Shown: positions 55,988 through 63,995 of the stretch, one piece after another
How positions within the stretch are numbered: the first letter of the stretch is position 1
Layout of the letters: each line of letters begins with the position of its first letter
Assembly (NCBI GenBank): GCA_964398185.1
Contig: CAYNML010000025.1
Span: forward strand, 5,665 to 69,664
DNA: 64,000 bases
Direction: 5' to 3'
Source of the DNA: Fen-1058 sp964398185
GTDB lineage: Bacteria > Chloroflexota > Anaerolineae > Fen-1058
The notes under the pieces: generated by a model
Databases searched by the model: none
What the model was told of the DNA's origin: nothing
Seen by the model: the letters and a program-made list of their open reading frames with translations, nothing else
Translations under genes and position numbers: made by a program

Positions 55988-57088
55988 ATGACCACCCACC
56001 CGACTCACGCCACCGCTGAAGGAACTGCTCGCTATCGCGATCGTTATGCCGATCGGCCGGGACATTTCCGCCAGGCGCAGGGGTTGTGGCTCAGTTCGAT
56101 CGGGCTGGGCACCTACCTGGGAGAGGCCACTGACGCGATCGATAAAGCGTATGCGCAGGCCATTGGCCGCGCTGTCAACCTCGGCTGCAACGTCATCGAT
56201 ACCGCTATCAACTACCGCCACCAACGCAGCGAACGCACAATTGGGAAGGCGCTCAAGCGCCTGTGCAATGCGGGCGTGATACAGCGCGACGAAATCATCA
56301 TCGCCACCAAAGGCGGTTATCTGCCCTTTGATCGGGATCGGCCGCCCGATCAGGAGCGTTATCTCCACGAAACTTTCATCACGCCGGGACTGGCCGCGTC
56401 GGAGGACATCGTCAACGACCAATGTTTTGCGCCGCGTTTTCTGCGCGCCATGCTCAAACAGTCACTGCGCAACCTTGGTCTGGACTGCATCGATATCTAC
56501 TACCTGCACAACCCGGAAAGCCAGCTGCGCGCGATCGGTCACGCTGAATTTCGCGATCGGCTGCTGGCCGCCTTTGACGCGCTGGAAGAGGCCGCCGACG
56601 AGGGACTCATGCGCTACTACGGCGTTGCCACGTGGAACGGGTTGCGCGTGGAGCCGACCGCGCCCGATTATCTTTCCCTGGCCGAGATCAATGCGCTGGC
56701 CCGCAAGGCGCGGGGCATGAAGCATCGCTGCCGCTTCATCCAACTGCCGCTCAATCTAGCCATGCCCGAGGCAATCACGCTGCATCAGCAGGTGGTCAGC
56801 CACGAGAAGATGACGGTGCTGGAAGCCGCCGCACGCTATGGCATTTCCGTCATCAGCAGCGCGTCGCTGCGGCAGGCCCGCCTGCTCGATCACATCCCCG
56901 CGCCGCTGCGCGCCAAGTTCAACGGCCTGTCCACCGACGCGCAGCGCGCCCTGCAATTCGCCCGTTCGACGCCGGGCGTCGCTACCGCCCTCGCGGGCAT
57001 GAGCCACGCCGCGCACGTCGAGGACAACCTTGCGACGGCCCTCGTTCCGCCGCTGACTTCAGAAGAATATCAAGCGTTGTTTGCGTAG
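55988..57088 (+). CDS. Aldo/keto reductase family protein
   Basis: 366 residues from MTTHPTHATAEGTARYRDRYAD. AKR blocks: LSSIGLGTYLGE, NVIDTAINYRHQRSERTIGKAL (catalytic Asp and Tyr), IATKGGYLP (Lys), IYYLHNPESQ (His), and the C-terminal GMSHAAHVEDNLA. A roughly 35-residue insertion between Lys and His (DRPPDQERYLHETFITPGLAASEDIVNDQC) is larger than in common AKRs. An in-frame ATG at 55949, close to the predicted transcription start, would add 13 residues by leaderless initiation; both are possible. Substrate unknown. Confidence 0.88.
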   Translation: MTTHPTHATAEGTARYRDRYADRPGHFRQAQGLWLSSIGLGTYLGEATDAIDKAYAQAIGRAVNLGCNVIDTAINYRHQRSERTIGKALKRLCNAGVIQRDEIIIATKGGYLPFDRDRPPDQERYLHETFITPGLAASEDIVNDQCFAPRFLRAMLKQSLRNLGLDCIDIYYLHNPESQLRAIGHAEFRDRLLAAFDALEEAADEGLMRYYGVATWNGLRVEPTAPDYLSLAEINALARKARGMKHRCRFIQLPLNLAMPEAITLHQQVVSHEKMTVLEAAARYGISVISSASLRQARLLDHIPAPLRAKFNGLSTDAQRALQFARSTPGVATALAGMSHAAHVEDNLATALVPPLTSEEYQALFA

Positions 57089-57103
57089 AATGCACTTGCC
57101 TAT

Positions 57104-57185
57104 TGTAGGGCAAGATGGTATCTTGCCCACGTCAGCCGTAACGCAAGATGGTATGGTGCGCGAGCGAGATGGTATTTCGCCCTAC
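57104..57185. repeat. REP hairpin cluster upstream of the transposase (three hairpins)
   Basis: Hairpins at 57108-57128 (arms GGGCAAGAT / ATCTTGCCC, loop GGT), 57142-57160 (CGCAAGAT / ATGGTGCG, imperfect) and 57164-57180 (GCGAGAT / ATTTCGC). The outer ends TGTAGGGC (57104-57111) and GCCCTAC (57179-57185) are inverted, as in a BIME. Confidence 0.85.
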
Positions 57186-57199
57186 TGGAGCCCGCCAGC

Positions 57200-57850
57200 T
57201 TGAGCAACCTCGCCTATCAATTCTTCTACCGCCGGCGCCTGCCGCACTACCAACCACCGGGTGCGACGTTCTTCATCACCTTTCGCCTGGCAGGATCACT
57301 GCCCCAAGAAGTGATTCAACAGCTCGTCGCAGAAGCCAGGCGCATCGACGAACAACTGGCACGCATTCTAGATGTGCAGGAACGTGAACGGCAAGCCTAC
57401 CGGGAGCAGCGGCGCATGTTTGGCAAATGGGACAAATTGCTGGATACTTCTACTACCGGGCCGCACTGGCTTAAGCAAGCTGACATTGCGGCGCAACTGG
57501 CCGATAGTCTGCACCAGCGCGACCAGCGGGTGTATGATTTGCACGCGTTTTGCATCATGCCTAATCACGCGCACGTGATCTGTCATCCCTTGCTCAAATC
57601 CGACGGCGCTTATCATGCTCTGTCGTCTATGCTGCATTCGCTCAAGCGTTACACTGCCGAAGAAGGCAATCGGCTACTGGGGCGCACGGGGATTTTCTGG
57701 CAGCATGAGAATTACGACCACGCGGTGCGCAACGAGGCCGAATGGCGGCGCATCATCCGGTACGTGGTCGGCAATCCAGTCGCAGCGGGTCTCGTCGAAC
57801 GCGCGGCGGACTGGAAGTGGTCATACTGCAAATACGGATTGGAGCTGTAG
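57200..57850 (+). CDS. REP-associated tyrosine transposase (RAYT, Y1 family)
   Basis: 216 residues from a TTG start. YRRRLPHYQPPGATFFITFRLAG is the RAYT N-terminus; CIMPNHAHVI holds the HUH metal pair and FWQHENYDHAVR the catalytic Tyr. The C-terminal IIRYVVGNPVAAGLVERAADWKWSYCKY is also characteristic. It acts on single-stranded REP hairpins, which are present on both sides. Its TAG stop codon lies inside the first downstream REP. Complete and apparently intact. Confidence 0.93.
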   Translation: MSNLAYQFFYRRRLPHYQPPGATFFITFRLAGSLPQEVIQQLVAEARRIDEQLARILDVQERERQAYREQRRMFGKWDKLLDTSTTGPHWLKQADIAAQLADSLHQRDQRVYDLHAFCIMPNHAHVICHPLLKSDGAYHALSSMLHSLKRYTAEEGNRLLGRTGIFWQHENYDHAVRNEAEWRRIIRYVVGNPVAAGLVERAADWKWSYCKYGLEL

Positions 57851-57895
57851 CGCAAGTTGTTAACTTGCGCGCGCAAGATGACATCTTGCGCTACA
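57846..57895. repeat. REP hairpin pair downstream of the transposase
   Basis: Two perfect hairpins back to back, 57850-57870 (GCGCAAGTT / AACTTGCGC, loop GTT) and 57871-57891 (GCGCAAGAT / ATCTTGCGC, loop GAC), enclosed by TGTAG / CTACA. The unit spans from the transposase stop codon to six bases before the moeA ATG. Confidence 0.9.
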
Positions 57896-57900
57896 TACTT

Positions 57901-59133
57901 ATGCCTGAACTCTTCACCGTCCTTCCGCCACACCAGGCGCTGCACAAGCTGTTCGCCCGTCTTTCGCCGCACGTGCCGACAGAAACGATCGACACCGCCC
58001 GCGCCCTGAATCGTGTGCTGGCCGAAGCGCCGATCGCGCACAGCCCCCTGCCCGCCTTTCCGCGCAGCACGATGGACGGCTACGCGGTGCGGGCCGCCGA
58101 TACATTTGGCGCGAGTGAAGCGATTCCCGCGTACCTCACGGTGATCGGCGAAAGCCCGATGGGTTCCGCGCCCGCCCGATCGGTTGCGCGCGGCGAAGCC
58201 ATGCTCATTCACACGGGCGGCATGCTGCCGGACGGCGCAGACGCCGTGGTGATGATCGAACGCACGCAGAAGACCACCGACACCGAGATCGAAGTGATGC
58301 GCGCCGTGGCGCCGGGCGAGAACGTACTGCAAGTGGGCGAGGATGTAAAACCCGGTGATCCACTCTTCGCGATTGGACATTTATTGCGCCCGCAGGATCT
58401 GGGCGGCTTGATGGCGCTGGGTATCACGCAGGTCAGTGTGGCAAGGCAGCCGCGCGTCGGCATTCTGGCCACCGGCGACGAAGTGATCGATCCGCACGAC
58501 GAGCCACAGCCCGGTCAGGTGCGCGATGTCAACACGTATTCAATCGCCGGTATTGTGGAACGTGCGGGCGGCATCGCTCACTCGGGCGGCATCATTCGCG
58601 ACAACTTCGAGGCGCTGTACGGGGTCGCGCGGAGTCTGTTCGATCGATCAGACGCGCTGGTGCTCTCGGCCGGCAGTTCGGTCAGCGTGCGCGACATGAC
58701 CTCGGACGTGATCGAGAAATTGGGTCAGCCCGGCGTGCTGGTGCACGGCGTCTCGATCAAACCTGGCAAACCCACGATCATCGCCGTGTGTGACGGCAAG
58801 CCGGTGTTTGGCCTGCCCGGCAATCCCGTCAGCGCCATGGTGGTGGGCGATCTGTTCATCACACCGACGTTGTGGAAGATGCAAGGCTGCGATCATCCAC
58901 CGCTGCGGCAGACCATCCGCGCGAAGCTCACGCACAACCTCGCGTCGGTGCCGGGGCGCGTCGATTACATTCAGGTGAAGTTAATTGACCGCGACGGCGA
59001 GTTATGGGCCGAGCCAATTTTCGGCAAGAGCAATCTCATCTACACGTTGGTCAAGGCCGACGGGATGCTGATCATTCCGATCGATGCAAACGGCATCGCC
59101 GCGGGTGAACCGGTGGATGTCAGATTGTTTTAG
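57901..59133 (+). CDS. moeA: Molybdopterin molybdenumtransferase
   Basis: 410 residues from MPELFTVLPPHQALHKLFA. PRSTMDGYAVRAADT, GEAMLIHTGGMLPDGADAVVMIE, GILATGDEVIDP, and SIKPGKPTIIAVCDGKPVFGLPGNPVSAMV (MPT-binding and catalytic loops) plus the C-terminal domain IV. It inserts molybdate into adenylylated molybdopterin. The ATG is only five bases from the REP pair, with no Shine-Dalgarno. Other moa/mob genes are not in the window. Confidence 0.96.
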   Translation: MPELFTVLPPHQALHKLFARLSPHVPTETIDTARALNRVLAEAPIAHSPLPAFPRSTMDGYAVRAADTFGASEAIPAYLTVIGESPMGSAPARSVARGEAMLIHTGGMLPDGADAVVMIERTQKTTDTEIEVMRAVAPGENVLQVGEDVKPGDPLFAIGHLLRPQDLGGLMALGITQVSVARQPRVGILATGDEVIDPHDEPQPGQVRDVNTYSIAGIVERAGGIAHSGGIIRDNFEALYGVARSLFDRSDALVLSAGSSVSVRDMTSDVIEKLGQPGVLVHGVSIKPGKPTIIAVCDGKPVFGLPGNPVSAMVVGDLFITPTLWKMQGCDHPPLRQTIRAKLTHNLASVPGRVDYIQVKLIDRDGELWAEPIFGKSNLIYTLVKADGMLIIPIDANGIAAGEPVDVRLF

Positions 59134-59182
59134 TTTGCGCGCTTCCGCAAGCGTGCTATGATCGCAACACCCCTAACAACTA

Positions 59183-59222
59183 CGAGACTAACCGACTATC
59201 GAACCATCGGACTAAGGAACTA
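59183..59222. repeat. Degenerate 8-base tandem repeat before the hydantoinase gene
   Basis: Five units: CGAGACTA, ACCGACTA, TCGAACCA, TCGGACTA, AGGAACTA, ending three bases before the ATG. The last unit supplies the AAGGAA ribosome-binding site. Confidence 0.55.
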
Positions 59223-59225
59223 CCC

Positions 59226-60644
59226 ATGCCCACCGTCATCAAGAACGGAACCCTCGTGACCGCCAGCGACATCATTAAAGCCGACGTGCTGATCGACGGC
59301 GAGAAGATCGCCGTGATCGGCGCAGGACTGGAAACGGAAGGCGCGCAGGTGATCGACGCCGCCGATCGTTACGTGCTGCCCGGCGGCATCGACGTGCACA
59401 CGCATCTGCAACTGCCCGTCGGCGTGACGGAATCCTCCGACGATTTCTACACCGGACACAAAGCGGCGGCCTTCGGCGGCACGACGATGCACATCGATTT
59501 TGCGATCCCCAACAAGGGCGAGCCGCTGCGCAAAGGTATCGAGGCGTGGCATCGCAAAGCCAGCGACAAAGCCGTCATCGACTACGCCTACCACGCCAAT
59601 CTCGTGGAATGGAACGACGCCATCATCGACGAGATTCCATCACTGCTTGATGAAGGCGTAAGCAGCATCAAAGCGTTGATGGCCTACAAAGGCCGCTTGA
59701 TGATCGACGACACGGGCCTGTTTCGCACGCTGCAAAAGGCGCGCGAGTGCGGCATCCTGACGATGGTGCACTGCGAAAATGGCGACGCGATTGAGGTGTT
59801 GATTCAGCAGGCGCGCGACAACGGCCACTTGCAGCCGAAGTATCACGCCCAGACGCGTCCGGCCTGGTTGGAGACCGAAGCGACGCTGCGTTCGATCGCG
59901 CTGGCGGCCACCGCCGCTGCGCCATTGTACGTGGTGCACATGACGTGCGAAGGCTCGGTCGATCAACTGCGCTACGGGCGCAATCATAACCTCAAAGTGA
60001 TGGGCGAAACGTGCGTGCAGTATCTGTTCTTCACCGAAGACGATCTGGCGCGACCCGACGGCGCGAAGTGGGTGTGCTCGCCGCCGATCCGAACCAAGCA
60101 GGACAACGAAGCGCTGTGGCGCGCGCTGCAAGTCGGCGACCTGCAAGCGATTTCGACCGATCACTGTCCGTTCCTGTTGGATGGAACGCAACCGATCGAG
60201 TACGAGGGTGTGCCGTACCAAAAGCCCGGCAAAGAACTGGGCCGTGACGATTTTTCAAAGATGCCCAACGGTCTGCCCGGCCTCGGCGATCGGATGATCA
60301 TTTTGTGGAGTGAAGGCGTGGCACAGGGGCGGCTGACGCTCAATCGGTTTGTGGAGATCACCGCCACGAATCCCGCCAAGATCTTCGGCCTGTATCCGCG
60401 CAAGGGAAGCATCGCCAGCGGGGCCGACGCCGATCTCGTAATCTGGAATCCCGCGACGACGAAGACCTACGGTCAGGCGCTCTCGAAACAGCGCGTCGAT
60501 TACAATCTGTATGAAGGCTGGGAAGTAACCGGCTGGCCGGAGAAAGTGCTGCGCCGCGGTGAACTGCTGGTCGATGGGGAGCGGTGGTTCGGTCGGGCGG
60601 GCAGCGGCGCGTTCATTCGACGCGGACCCGGCGTAATCATTTGA
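59226..60644 (+). CDS. Dihydropyrimidinase / hydantoinase
   Basis: 472 residues. Metal ligands: GGIDVHTHLQLPVG (His pair), SIKALMAYKGRLM (carboxylated Lys), MVHCENGD (His), YVVHMTCEG (His) and STDHCPF (Asp). The C-terminal GSIASGADADLVIWNP is typical. It opens dihydrouracil or hydantoin rings. The class III aminotransferase gene 650 bases downstream could act on the resulting beta-amino acid; dihydropyrimidine dehydrogenase and beta-ureidopropionase are not in the window. Confidence 0.94.
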   Translation: MPTVIKNGTLVTASDIIKADVLIDGEKIAVIGAGLETEGAQVIDAADRYVLPGGIDVHTHLQLPVGVTESSDDFYTGHKAAAFGGTTMHIDFAIPNKGEPLRKGIEAWHRKASDKAVIDYAYHANLVEWNDAIIDEIPSLLDEGVSSIKALMAYKGRLMIDDTGLFRTLQKARECGILTMVHCENGDAIEVLIQQARDNGHLQPKYHAQTRPAWLETEATLRSIALAATAAAPLYVVHMTCEGSVDQLRYGRNHNLKVMGETCVQYLFFTEDDLARPDGAKWVCSPPIRTKQDNEALWRALQVGDLQAISTDHCPFLLDGTQPIEYEGVPYQKPGKELGRDDFSKMPNGLPGLGDRMIILWSEGVAQGRLTLNRFVEITATNPAKIFGLYPRKGSIASGADADLVIWNPATTKTYGQALSKQRVDYNLYEGWEVTGWPEKVLRRGELLVDGERWFGRAGSGAFIRRGPGVII

Positions 60645-60654
60645 TGGAGTCCTC

Positions 60655-61182
60655 ATGCGCATCAGAGTCCGCCTGATCTTTGCCGCACTAGCACTTGTCG
60701 CGTGCCAGTCGCAAGGCATTGATACATCCAACGCGGCCAAATTCAAGTTGAGCAGCCCGGCCTTTCAAGACAGCGGATCGATTCCACAAAAGTTCACGTG
60801 CCAGGGCGACAACGTTTCGCCGGAATTAAACTGGAGCGCAGCCCCAACCAGCACCAAGAGTTTCGCGCTCATCATGGACGATCCCGATGCGCCCGGCGGC
60901 GCCTTCACGCACTGGGTGTTGTTTGATGTGCCCGCCGATCAACAGCAGCTGGCGGAAAACACCAGCCCGATCGGGATCGGCGGCAATAACGGTCTCAGCC
61001 AGACAGGCTACATGGGACCCTGCCCGCCGAGCGGCATCCATCGCTATTACTTCCGGCTCTACGCGCTGGACGTTTCTTCACTGAATTTGAAAGCGGGCGC
61101 GGCTCGCGGCGAAGTCGAAGCTGCGCTGAAAAATCACATCATCGGCGTGGCCGATACGATGGGGCGCTACGAACAACAGTAA
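60655..61182 (+). CDS. YbhB/YbcL family PEBP-like lipoprotein
   Basis: 175 residues. N-terminal RVRLIFAALALVACQSQ with lipobox LVAC (Cys17), so probably a lipoprotein. The PEBP / Raf-kinase-inhibitor fold: SPELNWSAAPTSTKSFALIMDDPDAPGGAFTHWVLFDVPAD and GPCPPSGIHRYYFRLYALD. Bacterial members bind small anions or phosphorylated ligands; role unclear. Confidence 0.92.
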   Translation: MRIRVRLIFAALALVACQSQGIDTSNAAKFKLSSPAFQDSGSIPQKFTCQGDNVSPELNWSAAPTSTKSFALIMDDPDAPGGAFTHWVLFDVPADQQQLAENTSPIGIGGNNGLSQTGYMGPCPPSGIHRYYFRLYALDVSSLNLKAGAARGEVEAALKNHIIGVADTMGRYEQQ

Positions 61183-61192
61183 GGGTTGTTGA

Positions 61193-61269
61193 TTACGCCT
61201 TACGCCTTACGCCTTACGCCTTACGTTTTACGTTTTACGTTTTACGGTTTACGGTTTACGCTTTACGTT
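61193..61269. repeat. Heptamer tandem repeat (TTACGNN) x11
   Basis: Eleven consecutive 7-base units: four TTACGCC, three TTACGTT, two TTACGGT, one TTACGCT, one TTACGTT, with no interruption. It fills most of the gap between the PEBP and aminotransferase genes. Confidence 0.95.
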
Positions 61270-61297
61270 TCACTCATCACTCTTCAAAGGATCAATC

Positions 61298-62620
61298 ATG
61301 CCCGTCTCCTCAATGTCTTCCGAAGAAATGGTCGCCCTGAGCAAACAGTACACGTTCTGGTCGTGGTCGGCGCAGGACAGCGTCAACCCCATCCCGCTGG
61401 AGCGCGCCGAGGGCATTTACTTCTGGACGCCCGACGGCAAACGCTACATCGATATGAACTCGCAGTTGATGTGCGTCAACATCGGCCACGGGAACAAGAA
61501 AGTGATTTGCGCCATTCAAGACCAGGCGGAGAAGTTGGCCTACGCCGGCCCCAGCATGGCGAGCGAGGTGCGCGCAAAGATTGGGCCGCTGCTGGCGAAG
61601 CACACGCCGGGCGATCTGAACAAGTTCTTCTTCACGCTCGGCGGCGCGGAAGCGAACGAGAACGCGATCAAGTTGGCGCGGCAGTTTACAGGGAAGCAGA
61701 AGATCATCACGCGCTACCGATCGTATCACGGCGCGACGGCGGGCGCTATAACGCTGACGGGCGATTATCGCCGCTGGGCCAATGAGCCGGGCATCCCCGG
61801 CGTGGTGCGCGTCTTCGATCCGTACAAGTATCGCTGCACGTTCTGCAAGAATAATCCCGGCGGCTGCACCATGGACTGCCTCAATCACATCGAGGAGGTG
61901 ATCCAGTACGAAGGGCCGCACACCATCGCCGCGCTGTTCATCGAGACGGTGACGGGCACCAATGGGTTGATCGTGCCGCCCGACGGTTATCTACAGGGTC
62001 TGCGGCAGTTGTGCGACAAGTACGGCATTCTGCTGGTGTGCGATGAAGTGATGGCGGGCTTTGGCCGCACGGGCGAATGGTTCGCCGTCGATCACTGGAA
62101 CATCGTGCCGGATATCATGACCATGGCAAAGGGTCTGACCTCGTCGTATCTGCCGCTGGGCTGCGTGGCGATGAACGGCAAGATCGCCGATTACTTCGGC
62201 AAGAATGTGTACTACGGCGGCCTGACGTACAACGCCCACCCGATGAGCCTGGCCGCCGCCATCGCGACGATCGAAGTGATGGAAGAAGAGGACATCGTGG
62301 GCAATGCCAGGCGCATGGGCCAGGTGATGGCGGCGCTGCACGACGATCTAAAAGCGGAACATGCTTCCGTGGGGGATGTGCGCTCGATCGGGCTGTTTGG
62401 CGTGCTCGAGTTGGTGACGAACCGCAAGACCAAAGAGCCGCTGCCCGCCGCCGCGATGGGTAAGGTCAGCGCGTATCTCAAAGAACACGGCCTGTATCAC
62501 TTCGCGCCCGGACATCTGCTGTTCACCAATCCGCCGCTGATCATCACTGAACCGGAATTGAGAGAGGCGTTCGAGATCATCAACCAGGCGCTGGCGCTGG
62601 CGGATCAAGCGGTGAAGTAG
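61298..62620 (+). CDS. Class III aminotransferase
   Basis: 440 residues, PLP fold type I. The catalytic Lys is in MTMAKGLTSSYLPLG; LLVCDEVMAGFGRTGEW (cofactor Asp), FFTLGGAEANENAIKLAR and YGGLTYNAHPMSLAAA are the other blocks. The insert RCTFCKNNPGGCTMDC (about residue 180) holds four Cys and could bind a metal. Closest activities in this subgroup are taurine-, beta-alanine- or omega-amino acid:pyruvate transaminases; pairing with dihydropyrimidinase favours beta-alanine. The ATG follows AAAGGA. Confidence 0.93.
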   Translation: MPVSSMSSEEMVALSKQYTFWSWSAQDSVNPIPLERAEGIYFWTPDGKRYIDMNSQLMCVNIGHGNKKVICAIQDQAEKLAYAGPSMASEVRAKIGPLLAKHTPGDLNKFFFTLGGAEANENAIKLARQFTGKQKIITRYRSYHGATAGAITLTGDYRRWANEPGIPGVVRVFDPYKYRCTFCKNNPGGCTMDCLNHIEEVIQYEGPHTIAALFIETVTGTNGLIVPPDGYLQGLRQLCDKYGILLVCDEVMAGFGRTGEWFAVDHWNIVPDIMTMAKGLTSSYLPLGCVAMNGKIADYFGKNVYYGGLTYNAHPMSLAAAIATIEVMEEEDIVGNARRMGQVMAALHDDLKAEHASVGDVRSIGLFGVLELVTNRKTKEPLPAAAMGKVSAYLKEHGLYHFAPGHLLFTNPPLIITEPELREAFEIINQALALADQAVK

Positions 62621-62625
62621 GATTT

Positions 62626-62711
62626 GGACACGGATACCACAGATTTAAGGATCGGCACGGATACTTCAATTTGATCCGTGTCAATCCATGCTATCCGTAA
62701 GATCCGTGTCC
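62626..62711. repeat. Nested palindrome of the GxxExxY-flank type, without an ORF
   Basis: Outer arms GGACACGGAT (62626-62635) and ATCCGTGTCC (62702-62711); inner arms CACGGAT (62656-62662) and ATCCGTG (62674-62680). Repeats of the form (N)ACACGGAT...ATCCGTGT often bracket GxxExxY genes in other genomes; here only the arms remain. With the small ORF and the hairpin below, it accounts for most of the 340-base gap 62,621-62,960. Confidence 0.7.
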
Positions 62712-62738
62712 CGTTTTATTTTCTGTGTAGGAACCCTT

Positions 62739-62867
62739 ATGCCACGTTGGCTACCGAACACATCCGATCCGTTACTGGCTGGCCGCGCCAAATTGATCTG
62801 GGCCACGTGCGTGGGGCTGGTCAGCGCCGTGTGGGGGGCTGGTGGAGTCGCTATACCAGTCAACTGA
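62739..62867 (+). CDS. Possible 42-residue single-span membrane peptide
   Basis: Short frame MPRWLPNTSDPLLAGRAKLI followed by a hydrophobic stretch WATCVGLVSAVWGAGGVAIP and a stop. A basic region followed by one membrane-spanning helix is plausible for a small membrane protein, but the only ribosome-binding hint is TAGG and no homologue is recognised. It could be chance. Confidence 0.3.
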   Translation: MPRWLPNTSDPLLAGRAKLIWATCVGLVSAVWGAGGVAIPVN

Positions 62868-62911
62868 TCAAGCGCACCTGAGCAGAATCGATCGCGGTTG
62901 CTTGTAGGAAT

Positions 62912-62949
62912 CGAGGCTTAGCCGGACTTAGCGCCAATCACCGGCTGAG
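62912..62949. repeat. Decayed copy of the GCTTTAGCCGG palindrome
   Basis: CGAGGCTTAGCCGG (62912-62925) with CCGGCTGAG (62941-62949), giving a 9-bp stem with one G-T pair. Related to the perfect hairpin at 37,419. It lies just after the muramidase stop on the minus strand. Confidence 0.55.
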
Positions 62950-62960
62950 TAATAACGCCA

Positions 62961-63995
62961 TCACACAAAATCCACGAAGCGATCACCGCGAAACGCAACG
63001 GCGATCCATTTGCCCGGCGCGATCTCGCCCCACACATCTTTGCCGTCCACCGCTTTCAACGGCGCAACTGCATCCTTCTTCAACTGTCCGACGAGGGATT
63101 GCTCCACGCCCGGACCGCCGCGCACATTTAGGCTATCGGCTATGACTTGGATTTGCAGACCGTTGCTGACCGCAGCCACGCGCGCGTTGCGTTCGCCCTT
63201 GTAGGCCAGCGCAATCCATTTGTTCGCATCGATCTGCACCCACACATCCGCCCCGTCAATCTTCCCAATCGTGACCTCGGCGCCCGACGACAGATCGCCG
63301 ATGTCCTGATAGTGAATGCCCGCCCCGTTACGGATGTTGAGCGTGGCTTTCGCGGTCGCGCGTTGGCCGATCGGTTGTGGAATCTCCGCCTGGCAGTATC
63401 GCAACAAATCATCATACGACCCGTTGAACCAGTTCAAATCGACTTCGCCCGCGATGCCGGGCGCATGGCCGTTGCCGGTGTATTGCCAGATCTTCCAAGT
63501 GGGCCAGGCATCCGGCAGCACGATCTCCGCCGCGCCGTAACTCGCCACCCACAGATCGTACTGCGCCCAATCGCTGGAGGGCAGCACGAATTTATTCCAG
63601 AACCACTTGGCGGTATATACGATTGGCTTGCGGCCGAAGTGCTGTTCGCTCAAACGCAGACTCTCGCGCACACACTGCGTAATCTGCTGCGGCGTCTGTT
63701 TGTCGTCGCGCTCGATGTCGAGCACGGGCGGCAAGTCCCACTGGTGGCCGATCAGCGCCTGCGCGAAGAAATCGATCTGTGCGACGGCGGGCACATCGGG
63801 TTTGATCACGTTGTACGCCGAGACGAGCAAGCCGTTGGCGCGCGCGCCGTTCCAATTGGTCTCAAACGTCTCGTCGAGTTTGACATCCCACAGCGTAGCG
63901 CGCACAATGGCGAATCTGAAACCGGCGTCCGCGACGGCTCGCCAGTTGACCACACCTTGATACCGGGATACATCGAGGCCGGGAACGGTTGTCAC
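62961..63995 (-). CDS. GH25 muramidase with two C-terminal SH3-type domains
   Basis: 344 residues from a GTG at the window edge; the first residues MTTVPGLDVSRYQGVVNW match the usual GH25 domain start (Asp8), but only five bases precede it, so an upstream extension such as a signal peptide cannot be excluded. Catalytic PPVLDIERDD (Asp-x-Glu), IWQYTGNGHAPGIAGEVDLNWFNG ends the lysozyme domain (about 205). Two bacterial SH3 repeats follow (TLNIRNGAGIHYQDIGDLSSG and LNVRGGPGVEQSLVGQLKK). It should cleave peptidoglycan. Confidence 0.9.
   Translation of the reverse strand: MTTVPGLDVSRYQGVVNWRAVADAGFRFAIVRATLWDVKLDETFETNWNGARANGLLVSAYNVIKPDVPAVAQIDFFAQALIGHQWDLPPVLDIERDDKQTPQQITQCVRESLRLSEQHFGRKPIVYTAKWFWNKFVLPSSDWAQYDLWVASYGAAEIVLPDAWPTWKIWQYTGNGHAPGIAGEVDLNWFNGSYDDLLRYCQAEIPQPIGQRATAKATLNIRNGAGIHYQDIGDLSSGAEVTIGKIDGADVWVQIDANKWIALAYKGERNARVAAVSNGLQIQVIADSLNVRGGPGVEQSLVGQLKKDAVAPLKAVDGKDVWGEIAPGKWIAVAFRGDRFVDFV

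Noticed and set aside
61193..61269. CRISPR or minisatellite coding region
   Set aside because: Seven-base contiguous units, far too short for CRISPR; the frame through it has no start signal or homology.
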